Below are positions 42,961-51,405 of a stretch of DNA of 64,000 bases, piece after piece. Each line of letters opens with the position of its first letter. Within the stretch, counting starts at the first letter, position 1. The notes beneath the pieces were generated by a model that saw nothing but the letters and a program-made list of their open reading frames with translations, ran no database searches and was not told the DNA's origin. The position numbers and the translations under genes are program-made. Source of the DNA: Rhodococcus antarcticus (GTDB lineage: Bacteria > Actinomycetota > Actinomycetes > Mycobacteriales > Mycobacteriaceae); the NCBI RefSeq assembly GCF_026153295.1, contig NZ_CP110615.1, positions 2,852,001 to 2,916,000 on the forward strand, given 5' to 3'.

Positions 42961-43449
42961 CTACCGGTCAGCCGGCGGGATGCTGTCCGACCCGTCCCGG
43001 TGACCGGCGACCGTTCCGAGGTCCTCCCGCTCCTCACCCCCGGGCTCGCGGTGGCGGTGGCCGCCCGCGTCGGCGCCGACATCGGTGCGTGCCCCCTCGG
43101 GCACGTCTGGGTCGAGGTCGTCAGCAGCGCGGAGCCGGTCACGCTGCTCGTCACGCTTGACCGAGGCACGCTCGCCACGCTCGTCGGCCTGCACCTGCAG
43201 CTTGTCCGCCTCCGCGGCCTTGCGGTCAGACTCAGCGCGAGCCTGCCGCGCGGCCGCCTCCTGCTCGGCGGCCTCTGCCTCGTGGGTACGCACCACCCTC
43301 TCCTCCTCGGCCGCACGGCTCCTCATGTCCGCAGCCTCGGAACGGTCTTGCTCACGTCTGCGCTCGCCGTTCTTCCGCACCACCAACGCCCCCACGGCCA
43401 GCACGACCAAGACCACGACGACGACCACGACAATGACCGCAACACTCAT
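42961..43449 (-). CDS. membrane-anchored coiled-coil protein
   Basis: 162 residues: one N-terminal hydrophobic helix (VAVIVVVVVVVLVVLAVGALVV), a basic stop-transfer (RKNGERRRE) and an Ala/Glu/Arg/Lys-rich helical region (about 35-110) that should form a coiled coil. The acidic, Gly-rich C-terminus ends at SIPPADR. A near-perfect AGGAGGTCGTC precedes ATG 43449, which identifies this strand as coding. The type is common in actinobacteria near stress genes; no known role. Confidence 0.7.
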   Translation of the reverse strand: MSVAVIVVVVVVVLVVLAVGALVVRKNGERRREQDRSEAADMRSRAAEEERVVRTHEAEAAEQEAAARQARAESDRKAAEADKLQVQADERGERASVKRDEQRDRLRAADDLDPDVPEGARTDVGADAGGHRHREPGGEEREDLGTVAGHRDGSDSIPPADR

Positions 43450-43775
43450 GACGACCTCCTGTTTTCACCACCCAACCACGAGCCAGGGCCCACGCCAATG
43501 ACCCGGCCCCGGCTGGCGGATCCGTCCGCTTCCGCCGCCGTGGTGGAGTGCACACGGAAGACACTGCAGCCGTGGAGCCTCGTGAGCGGTTGGCGAGCGA
43601 GCTGGTGACTTCGGTCCCCGAAGACCCTGCCACCGAGCTCGAGGCCGCGTTCCCCGCGCGCGACTCTCTGGTGGAGGTCACGCCCGGGTTCCGCACGACC
43701 GGGAGCGGGATCTGCGGGTCACCTGGACACCGCTAGGTTCTGCAGCCCGCTGTCAGGGCTCCTAGGGTTCGGGTC
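43450..43775. other. intergenic region with one weak small frame
   Basis: About 325 bases between divergent genes. A plus-strand frame GTG 43548-TAG 43736 (62 codons) has fairly typical codon use in its second half but no Shine-Dalgarno, -10 box or recognisable domain. I see no RNA gene. Confidence 0.35.
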
Positions 43776-44252
43776 ATGGATGAGTCCCTGCTCCAGCGCA
43801 CCGTCTCGATGGCCCTGCAGAACGTGGAGGACGGTGGCAAGCCGTTCGCCTGCATCGTCGTCGACGCCCAGTCCGGGGAGGTGCTGGCCGAGGCGACCAA
43901 CCAGGTGGCGCAGGCCGGTGACCCCACCGCCCACGCGGAGATCGTCGCCATCCGGGAGCTGGCCGCAGCCGGACGCAGCGACCTGAGCGGGTGCACCGTC
44001 TACGTCACGGCGTACCCGTGCCCGATGTGCCTGGGAGCCCTGTACTACGCAGCACCCGAGCAGGTGTTCTTCGCCGCCACCCGCGAGCAGGAGAACGAGC
44101 ACTACGAGGACGGCAACCGCTACATGAGCTTGTCCAGCTTCTACGACGAGTACACGAAGCCGCCGGAGCGGCGCTCGCTGCCCGCCACCCAGGGTCCCAC
44201 CGACGACCCGACCGCCCCGTTCCGGGCCTGGACCACCGCCCACCCCGCATAG
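43776..44252 (+). CDS. nucleoside/guanine deaminase (cytidine-deaminase fold)
   Basis: 158 residues. Zinc and proton-shuttle motifs: HAEIVAIREL (His and Glu) and YPCPMCLGALYYA (two Cys), followed by EHYEDGNRY. The arrangement and FYDEYTKPPERRSLP tail resemble guanine deaminase/tRNA-specific deaminase relatives; a guanine or other purine substrate is likely, not cytidine. ATG 43776 has no strong ribosome site. Possible link to purine salvage via the NCS2 permease is speculative as it is 24 kb away. Confidence 0.85.
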   Translation: MDESLLQRTVSMALQNVEDGGKPFACIVVDAQSGEVLAEATNQVAQAGDPTAHAEIVAIRELAAAGRSDLSGCTVYVTAYPCPMCLGALYYAAPEQVFFAATREQENEHYEDGNRYMSLSSFYDEYTKPPERRSLPATQGPTDDPTAPFRAWTTAHPA

Positions 44253-44408
44253 CCGCCCAGCCGGATCAGGACGACCACACCACCCCGGCTGTACGGCCGT
44301 CGGTCACCGGGTCGACGGCCCGAGGGTGCTGGGTGGCACAGGGCCGCTCGTCGAACATGTCTTCAGACTTCCGGTGGGGGGGGTTGACCCACCGGAACCG
44401 GACCCCCG

Positions 44409-44904
44409 TCAGGTGTCTGTCCGCCGGTCCGGTGGAGGCGGGTACTCGATCCCGTGTCGCGCAGAGATCTCGATCAGGCGGGGGATGTCGGGCTGGCGGG
44501 GTTCTGGCATCTCGAGCGTGGTGGTGGGCGTGCCCACCTCCGCCACGAAGCCGTCGAACCCCGCGGGCGTCGTGATGGTGAGGATCGTGCAGGGCCCGTC
44601 AGCGCTGACGACGAAGCCGTGCAGAACGTCGCGGGGCAGCCACAGGAACGCGCCCTGCTCCGCGGCGATCTTCTGCTCGCCGATCTGCGCCTCGATCCGC
44701 CCGCTGAGGAGATAAGAACGCCTCGTCCTCGTTGTGGTGGACGTGCGGCGGCGGGGCAAACCCTGCCGGCAACCGCATCTCGACAACACCGAGTGCGTTG
44801 CCGGTCGCGGATCCACTCGCCTTGACGATGGACAGCGTGCTCAGAAAGTCGTAAGCCTCACCTTCGTCGACGGCGAGGTGGTAGCCGCTCGCGAGCGATG
44901 TCAT
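44409..44904 (-). pseudogene. cupin-domain dioxygenase-like gene with a single-base frameshift
   Basis: Starts at ATG 44904 with TSLASGYHLAVDEGEAYDFL and reaches the metal motif PPPHVHHNEDEAF. There the frame is lost; the missing part resumes one base later as YLLSGRIEAQIGEQ and continues through LWLPRDVLHGF to TGA at 44409. One extra T on the coding strand (within 44714-44715) explains it exactly. Restored, it would be a ~164-residue quercetin-2,3-dioxygenase-like cupin. Real inactivation, a sequencing error or recoding cannot be told apart here. Divergent from the TetR gene. Confidence 0.8.
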
Positions 44905-45021
44905 CAGAGCCCCGTTTCCTGCACGCCGCGCCGGAGGATTGGTGACGACAGACGGAATTCCTGTCCCGGGCGCTTGTCTACAGCCCTGTTCCGCCCGCGG
45001 CACCGGGCTCCTAACTGGATG

Positions 45022-45051
45022 TTGACGTCCTAACGCCTGTAGGTGGACACT
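45022..45051 (+). promoter_or_regulatory. promoter and possible operator of the TetR operon
   Basis: TTGACG (45022-45027), 18-base spacer, GACACT (45046-45051), then 6 bases to the ATG: a leaderless promoter. Inside the spacer lies the dyad CCTA-N7-TAGG (45029-45043), a position where a TetR dimer would block transcription of itself. Confidence 0.5.
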
Positions 45052-45057
45052 CTCGCC

Positions 45058-45711
45058 ATGAGTGCCGAACCCGTACGGGTGGACCGTCGTCACCTCCGCC
45101 GGCTGGAGACGATCGAGCAGATCGTCGACGTCGCGGTCGAGGTGATGGCCGAGTTCGGTGTCGGTGGTCTTTCCCTCGCCGAGGTCGCCCGGCGGATGGG
45201 GATGCGCTCGCCCTCGCTGTACGGGTACTTCGACTCCAAGCACGCGGTGTACGACGCGGTGTTCGCTCGGGGGTGGCGGTCGATCCTCACCACCATGACC
45301 CCGGTCTCGGCGGGGGTGCACGAGGCCGACGACCTGCCCGCCTACCTCCTCGTCTACGGACGGCGCTTCGTGGGGTGGATGCTCGAGCACCCGGTGCAGG
45401 CGCAGCTGATGTGCTGGCGCCCGGTCCCCGGGTACGAGCCATCCCCGGCCGCGTACGCGCCGGCGGTGGAGATGCTGGCCCTGGCGCGCACCGTGTTCGC
45501 GACCCTGCGTGAGCGGGCCCTGTTCCGAGCTGACACCGACGTCGACCGGCTGCTGCGCACCTGGACTGTGCTGACCTCCGGTGTCATGACCCAGCAGCTG
45601 GCCAACGCCCCCGGAGCGACGTTCGACGACGGGGTGTTCACCGCGACCCTGCCTGACCTCGTCTCCATGTTCCTGGCCCAGTTCGGCACCACCCCCACCC
45701 ACCAGAGGTAG
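45058..45711 (+). CDS. TetR/AcrR-family regulator
   Basis: 217 residues. N-terminal HTH: IEQIVDVAVEVMAEFGVGGLSLAEVARRMGMRSPSLYGYFDSKHAVYDAVFARGW. The C-terminal ligand domain contains a TetR_C-type VYGRRFVGWMLEHPVQAQLMCWRPVPGYEP. ATG 45058 is leaderless by promoter position. Two bases later the diiron MBL protein starts, so TetR is likely the local repressor of this three-gene operon (tetR-MBL-mycothiol enzyme). Ligand unknown. Confidence 0.9.
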   Translation: MSAEPVRVDRRHLRRLETIEQIVDVAVEVMAEFGVGGLSLAEVARRMGMRSPSLYGYFDSKHAVYDAVFARGWRSILTTMTPVSAGVHEADDLPAYLLVYGRRFVGWMLEHPVQAQLMCWRPVPGYEPSPAAYAPAVEMLALARTVFATLRERALFRADTDVDRLLRTWTVLTSGVMTQQLANAPGATFDDGVFTATLPDLVSMFLAQFGTTPTHQR

Positions 45712-45713
45712 CC

Positions 45714-46502
45714 ATGAATGACACCAAGGTCGACCAGATCGCGGATCGCATCTACCGCATCTCCACCTGCGTCCCGGACATCGCACCGGGAGGCTTCACC
45801 TTCAACCAGTTCCTCGTCGACGCGCAGGAGCCGTTGCTCTACCACACCGGCATGCGTCAGATGTTCCCCGTGGTTCGCGCCGCGGTCGAGCAGGTCCTCC
45901 CGGTGGAGAGCCTGCGCTGGATCGCCTTCGCCCACGTCGAGGCCGACGAGTGCGGGGCAGTCAACGAGTTCCTCGCCGCGGCACCCCACGCGCAGGTCGC
46001 CCACGGGGCGATGGGGGTGATGCTCTCCCTCAACGACATGTTGGACCGCCCACCCAGGGCCCTCGCCGACGGGGATGTCCTCGACCTCGGCGACGCCGGG
46101 CTGCGCCGCACCGTGCTGGAGGTCGCCACCCCCCACGTTCCGCACAACTGGGAGTCCCACGTGTTCTTCGAGCAGGTCACCGGCACCCTGTTCTGCGGTG
46201 ACCTGTGCTCCCAGCTCGGCGACGGCGACCCCGTCACCGACCACGACCTCCTCGAGGCCGCGATCACCGCCGAGGAGACGTTCTGGCAGACCTCGATGGG
46301 CCCGGCCGTCCCCGCCGCCTACCGTCGCCTCGCCGACCTCAACCCCACCACCCTCGCCGTGATGCACGGATCCTCCTACAACGGTGACTGCCCCCGACTG
46401 CTGCGCGAGCTCGCCGACATCTACGAGACCCGCTTCGGCTGCCGGACTGCCCCGGCCCAGGCGCTTCCCGGCCACGACACACCCATCGGAGCCGGACGAT
46501 GA
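45714..46502 (+). CDS. diiron metallo-beta-lactamase protein (ODP-like, flavodiiron without flavodoxin)
   Basis: 262 residues. The six iron ligands of flavodiiron proteins are all present with correct spacing: His74, Glu76, Asp78 (AFAHVEADEC), His144 (HVPHNWESH), Asp163 (FCGDLC) and His218 (AVMHGSS). The flavodoxin domain is missing, as in oxygen-binding diiron proteins (ODP) of the Treponema/Thermotoga type, which bind O2 or NO. Probably a redox partner or sensor and not a hydrolase. AGAGGTAG overlapping the tetR stop serves as ribosome site; the stop overlaps the next start (ATGA). Confidence 0.8.
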   Translation: MNDTKVDQIADRIYRISTCVPDIAPGGFTFNQFLVDAQEPLLYHTGMRQMFPVVRAAVEQVLPVESLRWIAFAHVEADECGAVNEFLAAAPHAQVAHGAMGVMLSLNDMLDRPPRALADGDVLDLGDAGLRRTVLEVATPHVPHNWESHVFFEQVTGTLFCGDLCSQLGDGDPVTDHDLLEAAITAEETFWQTSMGPAVPAAYRRLADLNPTTLAVMHGSSYNGDCPRLLRELADIYETRFGCRTAPAQALPGHDTPIGAGR

Positions 46503-47242
46503 CCACCACCCTCACCGCACCCCGCGCACCCACCCTCCCACGGCCCATCGCCATGCGACTGGCCGAGACCGAGTACGACCGCACCCTCACCCAGCTCCGC
46601 ACCCTCCAGCCGGCAGACTGGACCACGGCCACCGACTGCCCAGCATGGGACGTGCACGCCGTCGTCAGCCACGTCGTGGGCATGGCCGAGATGTCGGCGT
46701 CGATCCCGGAGCAGGTCAGACAGATGCGGGCCGCCAGCAAGGCCGGCGGTGAGTTCATCGATGCCCTCACCGCCCTGCAGGTCGCCAAGCACGCCCACGA
46801 CACCCCCGCGCAGCTGGTCGCACGCTTCGCGGTCGTCGGACCCAGAGCGGCCAAGGGACGTCGGCGCACCCCCAGCGTCGTCCGCCACCGCACCATGCCG
46901 GTACCGCAGCACGTCGGGACCACCACCGAGCAGTGGACCCTGGGCTACCTCGTCGACATCATCCTCACCCGCGACCTGTGGATGCACCGCGTCGACATCG
47001 CCCGGGCCACCGGACGCGACGTCCAGCTCACCGCCGAGCACGACGGTGAGCTCGTTGCCGACATCGTCACCGAGTGGGCCGGCCGCCACGGTCGACCCTG
47101 CACCCTCCAGCTGACCGGACCCGCAGGTGGGCAGTGGACCTTCGGCACCGGCGGCACCGACATCACCGAGGACGCCGTCACCTTCTGCCGTGGCCTCTCC
47201 GGCCGCGGCGAACCCGCCTACGACACCGCCGTCCCCTTCTGA
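46499..47242 (+). CDS. mycothiol-dependent maleylpyruvate-isomerase-family (DinB-fold) enzyme
   Basis: 247 residues. The MDMPI N-terminal fold begins with CPAWDVHAVVSHVVGMAEM (first metal His) and includes YLVDIILTRDLWMHRVDIARATGR, the typical second helix with His/Arg ligands; the C-terminal half resembles an SCP2-like domain (CTLQLTGPAGGQWTFGTGG). Such enzymes use mycothiol as cofactor. The ATG overlaps the diiron protein stop, so they act together, perhaps in detoxifying a reactive compound recognised by the TetR protein. Substrate unknown. Confidence 0.85.
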   Translation: MTTTLTAPRAPTLPRPIAMRLAETEYDRTLTQLRTLQPADWTTATDCPAWDVHAVVSHVVGMAEMSASIPEQVRQMRAASKAGGEFIDALTALQVAKHAHDTPAQLVARFAVVGPRAAKGRRRTPSVVRHRTMPVPQHVGTTTEQWTLGYLVDIILTRDLWMHRVDIARATGRDVQLTAEHDGELVADIVTEWAGRHGRPCTLQLTGPAGGQWTFGTGGTDITEDAVTFCRGLSGRGEPAYDTAVPF

Positions 47243-47402
47243 CCCACCCCGATCCTCGCTGTCCGACGGTCGTCGTTGACCGTGGAGATCACGGTGCGGC
47301 TCGGACCCGAGACGATCTCACCGATGGAGGTGAGCCTGGTCAGGATCGGTGAGGCTGCTGCCTGGTCGTCACTCCCGCGACGGTTGACGGCCCGCCAGCC
47401 CC
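47243..47402. other. intergenic region between convergent genes
   Basis: 160 bases separating the MDMPI-type gene from the diguanylate cyclase gene. No strong terminator or other feature found. Confidence 0.35.
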
Positions 47403-48560
47403 TCAGTGTGCGTGAACCCCGCGCCGGAAGCGCTTGTCGGTGAACATGGCGCCGTCGGCGGCGGCGAGGGTCTCCTCGAAGCTCGACCCCACCTGGAACA
47501 CCGCGGTGCCCACGCTGGCCCCGACCTGGTGGCCCCCGCGGTCGCCGGCCACGGGCTCGGCGCAGGCCCGGCGCAGCCGGTCGGCGAGCGCCTCCAGCGC
47601 CCCGGGGCCCACTCCCTCGGACAGCGGGACGACCACCGCGAACTCGTCGCCGCCCATCCGGGCCACCAGGTCCTCCGCCCGCGCACAGGCCCGCATCCGC
47701 GCCGCCAGCACCCGTAGCACGTCGTCACCGGCCCGGTGACCGGAGGTGTCGTTGACCGCCTTGAACCCGTCGAGGTCCACCACGACCACCCCGACGCCCC
47801 CACCACCGGCAACAGCCACCGCACCCCGCTCCATGAGCAGGGCCCGGTTCGCGAGCCCGGTCAGCGGATCGTGCTGGGCGGCGTGGGTCATCTCGTCACG
47901 GCTGCGCTCGAGGGCGGCGGTCATCCTGGCGTGCTCGATCGCGATCGCCGCGTGCTCGGCGAACAGCTCGAGCAGCGCGCACTGCTCACGGGACGGGCGC
48001 CGACCGTCACGGGGCACGTCGACGCTCAGCGCGCCCAGGAACTCGCCCGTCGGCGCCACCAGCGGCGCGAACAGCGCGTCCATCGGGTGCCACGCGTCGG
48101 GCTCCTCCGACACGAGGATGTCCGGCACCCACGACAACAGGGTGTCCTCGTCCGGCGACCACGCCCGGTGGTCGGAGAAGCGGAGTGCACCCCACTTGTC
48201 GGACCCTGCCAGGATCTGCAGCCACTTCCCACCGGGCTCGGACGTTCCCAGCAGGGCTGCCCGCGCGTCGTCCGAACCCTCGACGGACACGACCTCGAGA
48301 TCACCCGACGGGCGACGCAGGTTGATCACCACCAGCGAGAAGACGGTGGCCTCCAGGACGCCCCGGGCCACCGCATCCAGCGTCTCGGTGAGATCCAGGC
48401 TGGCGTGCACCCGCTGGGTCACCTGCTGCAGCACCCGCAGCGCGACGACCTCCTCCGGCACCACGTGCTCCCTGGGCGCGCCGACCCGGGGGGCGGAGCC
48501 CGCGACGACACCAGCGAAGCTGCTGATCAGCCCGCCGATCCGTGCGCGCAACCCCGACAC
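47403..48560 (-). CDS. GAF-GGDEF diguanylate cyclase
   Basis: 385 residues: a GAF sensor domain (about 40-220; contains LQQVTQRVHASLDLTETLDAVARGV and FAPLVAPTGEFLGALSVDVPRDG) followed by a GGDEF domain with HDPLTGLANRALL, VVVDLDGFKAVNDTSGHRAGDDVL and active site RMGGDEFAVVV. The I-site RxxD (RAED, five residues before GG) is intact, so product inhibition is expected. Makes cyclic di-GMP from GTP. GTG 48560 follows TAGGGT by 6 bases, i.e. its own leaderless promoter. Directly downstream of an EAL remnant. Confidence 0.92.
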   Translation of the reverse strand: MSGLRARIGGLISSFAGVVAGSAPRVGAPREHVVPEEVVALRVLQQVTQRVHASLDLTETLDAVARGVLEATVFSLVVINLRRPSGDLEVVSVEGSDDARAALLGTSEPGGKWLQILAGSDKWGALRFSDHRAWSPDEDTLLSWVPDILVSEEPDAWHPMDALFAPLVAPTGEFLGALSVDVPRDGRRPSREQCALLELFAEHAAIAIEHARMTAALERSRDEMTHAAQHDPLTGLANRALLMERGAVAVAGGGGVGVVVVDLDGFKAVNDTSGHRAGDDVLRVLAARMRACARAEDLVARMGGDEFAVVVPLSEGVGPGALEALADRLRRACAEPVAGDRGGHQVGASVGTAVFQVGSSFEETLAAADGAMFTDKRFRRGVHAH

Positions 48561-48769
48561 ACGGCGACCCTATGCCGCACACGAGCGCACCGTGCGGACG
48601 ACCAGCGGCCCTCGGCACCCACCGAGGTGACCGACGACGGGCCGGGCAGGTCCGTCACGGCCACGGCACCGGGCGCGCGACCGGCGACGGGCGCGATCCT
48701 GCTGCCGGTGCCCTCCCGCGGCGGGCAGCGTCCTGCTGGGGCCCGGACGGGCTCGGCCGAGCCCTGCCG

Positions 48770-49294
48770 GGCGAGCGCGATGACGGCCGTCACGATCGCG
48801 GAGTCGTGCGGGTCGTGACCCAGCCCGGAGACGAGTTCGCGGTCGATCTCCAGGGTGGTGACCGGGAGCCGCTTCAGGTAGTTCAGGGACGAGTAGCCGG
48901 TGCCGAAGTCGTCGATGCTGATCTGGACGCCGGTGGCGCGGAGGGCGCGCATGCCCGCCACGCTGCGCTGCACGTCGTGCATGACCACCGTCTGGTTGAT
49001 CTCCAGCGCCAGCGAGGCGGCGGGGGAGCCGCTGGTGTGCAGGGCTGCGGCCACCACCTGCGGGAGGTCCTGCTCGTCGAGCTGCCGGGCGGAGACGTTC
49101 ACCGACAGCCCCGGTGGTGTCCGCGGGCCCGCGGCGGTGACCCATCCGGCGGCCTCCTGCAGCGCCGTCCGCAGGACGTGCTCGCCGAGCGCGACGATGA
49201 GGCCGGTCTCCTCGGCGTCGGGGATGAACTCGCCGGGACCGAGCAGGCCCCGTTCCGGGTGCTGCCAGCGCACCAGCGCCTCGAACCCCAGCAG
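48770..49294 (-). pseudogene. EAL-domain remnant (c-di-GMP phosphodiesterase fragment)
   Basis: About 175 residues of an EAL domain in one open frame: GFEALVRWQHPERG (the EAL motif), LSVNVSARQL, LALEINQTVV, IDDFGTGYSSLNYLKRLP. It lacks what precedes the EAL motif (normally a YQP(I/V) strand) and everything after VIALA, including the VAEGVE loop. The catalytic lysine of the KID motif is replaced (LEIDREL). The frame remains open both ways into unrelated sequence, reaching the start of the GGDEF gene. It cannot be a working phosphodiesterase; it may once have been fused to or paired with the cyclase. Confidence 0.75.
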
Positions 49295-49398
49295 CGCGCC
49301 TGGTGCTGCAGGGCCCGCTACATCCCGCTTGCGCTCGCCGATGTCGCGGGCTCCGGGACAGGCGCACGGCCCGCCACCGCCCACCTATCCTGGGCGAC

Positions 49399-49785
49399 GT
49401 GCACCACCTGACCGACGACCTCGCCGAGAGCCGGGTGCTCGACGCCGGACGGGTGTGCGACGCCGTGGCCCGCATCAGGGGCGGCGCCGTGGACGTCGCG
49501 CGGTGGGCCCAGCGGGCCGCGCTGCTGGGCGACGAGCACCGGCTGAAGCTGTGCCTCGCCCTGCACTGCTCGCGGGAGATCTGCGTGACCGACCTGGCCG
49601 CGGCCGCCCAGATGAGCGAGAGCGCCACCAGCCACGCCCTGCGGCTGCTGCGGGCCGAGGGTGCGGTGGCCGTGCGCCGGGACGGCCGGCTGGCCCTGTA
49701 CCGCCTGGTCGACGACGAGCTCGACGCGCTGCTGCACGCCATGGGCGCGACATCCGAGCACACCCCGCACGCCCCGCACCACTGA
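49399..49785 (+). CDS. ArsR/SmtB-family metal-type regulator
   Basis: 128 residues. The winged HTH with HRLKLCLALHCSREICVTDLAAAAQMSESATSHALRLLRAEGAVAVRRDGRLALYRL has Cys57 and Cys62, near the ArsR ELCVCDL position. His residues occur at the N-terminus (VHHLTDD) and in the tail (EHTPHAPHH), like nickel/cobalt/zinc sensors NmtR/KmtR. GTG 49399 follows TATCCT by 7 bases (leaderless). The only neighbour in cis is the convergent HAD gene, so its targets are elsewhere or itself. Confidence 0.87.
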   Translation: MHHLTDDLAESRVLDAGRVCDAVARIRGGAVDVARWAQRAALLGDEHRLKLCLALHCSREICVTDLAAAAQMSESATSHALRLLRAEGAVAVRRDGRLALYRLVDDELDALLHAMGATSEHTPHAPHH

Positions 49786-49795
49786 CGGGTCGAGC

Positions 49796-50599
49796 TCAGC
49801 CGAACGGGGTGGCCGTGCGTCCCACCAGGTCGGCCACCGAGTCCAGCACCAGCGTAGGCCGGTAGGGGAAGCGCTCCACCGACTCGGCCGTGGAGATCCC
49901 GGTCAGCACCAGGATCGTCTGCAGGCCGGCCTCGAGCCCGCTGAGCACGTCGGTGTCCATCCGGTCGCCGATCATGAGCGTGGACTCCGAGTGCGCCCCG
50001 ATCTTGCGCAGCGCCGAGCGCATCATGAGCGCGTTCGGCTTGCCCACGTAGTACGGCTGCTGCCCGGTGGCGGCGGAGATCAGGGCGGCCACGGCCCCGG
50101 TGGCGGGCAGCGAGCCGTCCCGCGAGGGGCCCGTCGTGTCAGGGTTGGTGGCGATGAACCGGGCCCCGCGCTCCACCAGCCGGATGGCCGTGGTGATGGC
50201 CGTGAACGAGTAGGTGCGCGTCTCGCCGAGCACCACGTAGTCGGGCTCGCGGTCGGTGAGCACGTAGCCCACGTCGTGCAGCGCCGTCGTCAGGCCGGAC
50301 TCCCCCACCACGTAGGCCGAGCCGCCGGGGCGCTGGGTGTGCAGGAACGCGGCCGTGGCCAGCGCGGAGGTCCAGATGGCCTCCTCCGGCACGTCGAGCC
50401 CGGTCGCGGCGAGCCGGGCGCAGAGGTCTCGCGGGGTGCGGATGGAGTTGTTGGTCAGCACCACGAACGGTGTGCCGGTGCTCTGCAGCTCGGCCAGGAA
50501 ATCGTCCGCCCCGGGGACGAGGTGGTCCTCGTGCACCAGGACGCCGTCCATGTCCATCAGGTAGGTCCAGCGGGCGGGGGTCTGCTCCGGTGCGCTCAC
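49796..50599 (-). CDS. NagD-type HAD-IIA phosphatase
   Basis: 267 residues. HAD motifs: [15 protein letters not shown] (nucleophile Asp), [12 protein letters not shown] Lys in [28 protein letters not shown]; the cap is of the C2a type. Family members dephosphorylate nucleotides, sugar phosphates or p-nitrophenyl phosphate. GTG 50599 is chosen because GATGAT ends 7 bases upstream; the in-frame ATG 50611 overlaps that box. Convergent with arsR. Confidence 0.88.
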   Translation of the reverse strand: MSAPEQTPARWTYLMDMDGVLVHEDHLVPGADDFLAELQSTGTPFVVLTNNSIRTPRDLCARLAATGLDVPEEAIWTSALATAAFLHTQRPGGSAYVVGESGLTTALHDVGYVLTDREPDYVVLGETRTYSFTAITTAIRLVERGARFIATNPDTTGPSRDGSLPATGAVAALISAATGQQPYYVGKPNALMMRSALRKIGAHSESTLMIGDRMDTDVLSGLEAGLQTILVLTGISTAESVERFPYRPTLVLDSVADLVGRTATPFG

Positions 50600-50666
50600 G
50601 GCACCGATCATCCCCGGGTGGACCGGTGCGCGTCATCCCCGGGACGGGGACGAACCCGACCTCGGG

Positions 50667-50711
50667 GTGACGTCGCGCGGAGTGACGTCGCGCAGGGTGA
50701 CGTCGCGCGGG
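50667..50711. repeat. three 15-bp tandem repeats
   Basis: GTGACGTCGCGCGGA (50667-50681), then two copies with changes only in the last bases (to 50711). They lie between the HAD gene and the hemerythrin gene, about 75 bases upstream of the encapsulin operon start. Confidence 0.9.
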
Positions 50712-50787
50712 GCTGCGGTGCCGACGGCCGCCCGTGCTGCTGCGCACCGGATCCACACCGGCCGACACGAGTCGCTACGGTCGGGGC

Positions 50788-51402
50788 GTGCCTGACATCA
50801 CGACGCTCATCCTGGAGGACCACGCCTGGTTCCGGTGGCAGTTCCACGCCCTGGACGCGCTGCAGGCCGCCGACGCGGTGGACGCGGAGGCGGTGCGGGC
50901 CCTGTGGGAGCCGCTCTCCGCGCGGTTGGACCTGCACGCCATCGCGGAGGAGAAGATCTTCTACCCGCAGCTGCTCGCCGTGGGCGAGGACCCCGAGGCG
51001 GAGACGCTGGACGCCATCGGCGACCACAACGACATCCGCAACGGCCTGCACGACGCGAACCGCCACCCGGTGGCCTCCGACGACTGGTGGACCGCGGTGA
51101 TGGCCGCCCGCGAGGCCAACGACGAGCACATGGGCGAGGAGGAGCACGAGGGCCTGCGCGACTTCCGCCTGCGCGCCCCCGACGCCCTGCGCGAGCGGCT
51201 CGGTGCGGAGTTCGCGGCCTTCCTCGACACCCACACCACCACCCGCGGCGTGGACACCTCGGACAAGGACCCCGAGGGCTACGTCCGGGACGTCGAGCGG
51301 GAGCTCGCTCTGTCCGGCTCGGAGCGGGAGCTCGACCACCCCGCGAGCGGGGCCACCGGCGGCGGTTCGTCGCTGGGCATCGGAAGCCTGAAGGGACGCT
51401 GA
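50788..51402 (+). CDS. hemerythrin-domain encapsulin cargo protein
   Basis: 204 residues. A four-helix hemerythrin domain (about 1-150) with candidate iron ligands His12, His50, Glu54, His80, His114 and Glu118 (LDLHAIAEE, GDHND, DEHMGEEEHEG). A ~40-residue linker follows, and the C-terminus GGGSSLGIGSLKGR is the classic encapsulin targeting peptide (LxIGSLK). It is therefore expected to be packed inside the shell encoded 3 bases downstream, where it may bind O2/NO or store or oxidise iron. GTG 50788 follows TACGGT by 6 bases (leaderless). Confidence 0.9.
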   Translation: MPDITTLILEDHAWFRWQFHALDALQAADAVDAEAVRALWEPLSARLDLHAIAEEKIFYPQLLAVGEDPEAETLDAIGDHNDIRNGLHDANRHPVASDDWWTAVMAAREANDEHMGEEEHEGLRDFRLRAPDALRERLGAEFAAFLDTHTTTRGVDTSDKDPEGYVRDVERELALSGSERELDHPASGATGGGSSLGIGSLKGR

Positions 51403-51405
51403 CCC

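Noticed and set aside
42955-43608. 217-codon plus-strand frame opposite the coiled-coil gene
   Set aside because: His/Asp-rich low-complexity product antisense to a gene with a near-perfect Shine-Dalgarno; a mirror of that gene.
43548-43736. 62-codon plus-strand frame starting with GTG
   Set aside because: No ribosome site or -10 box and no recognisable domain; codon use is only typical in the second half.
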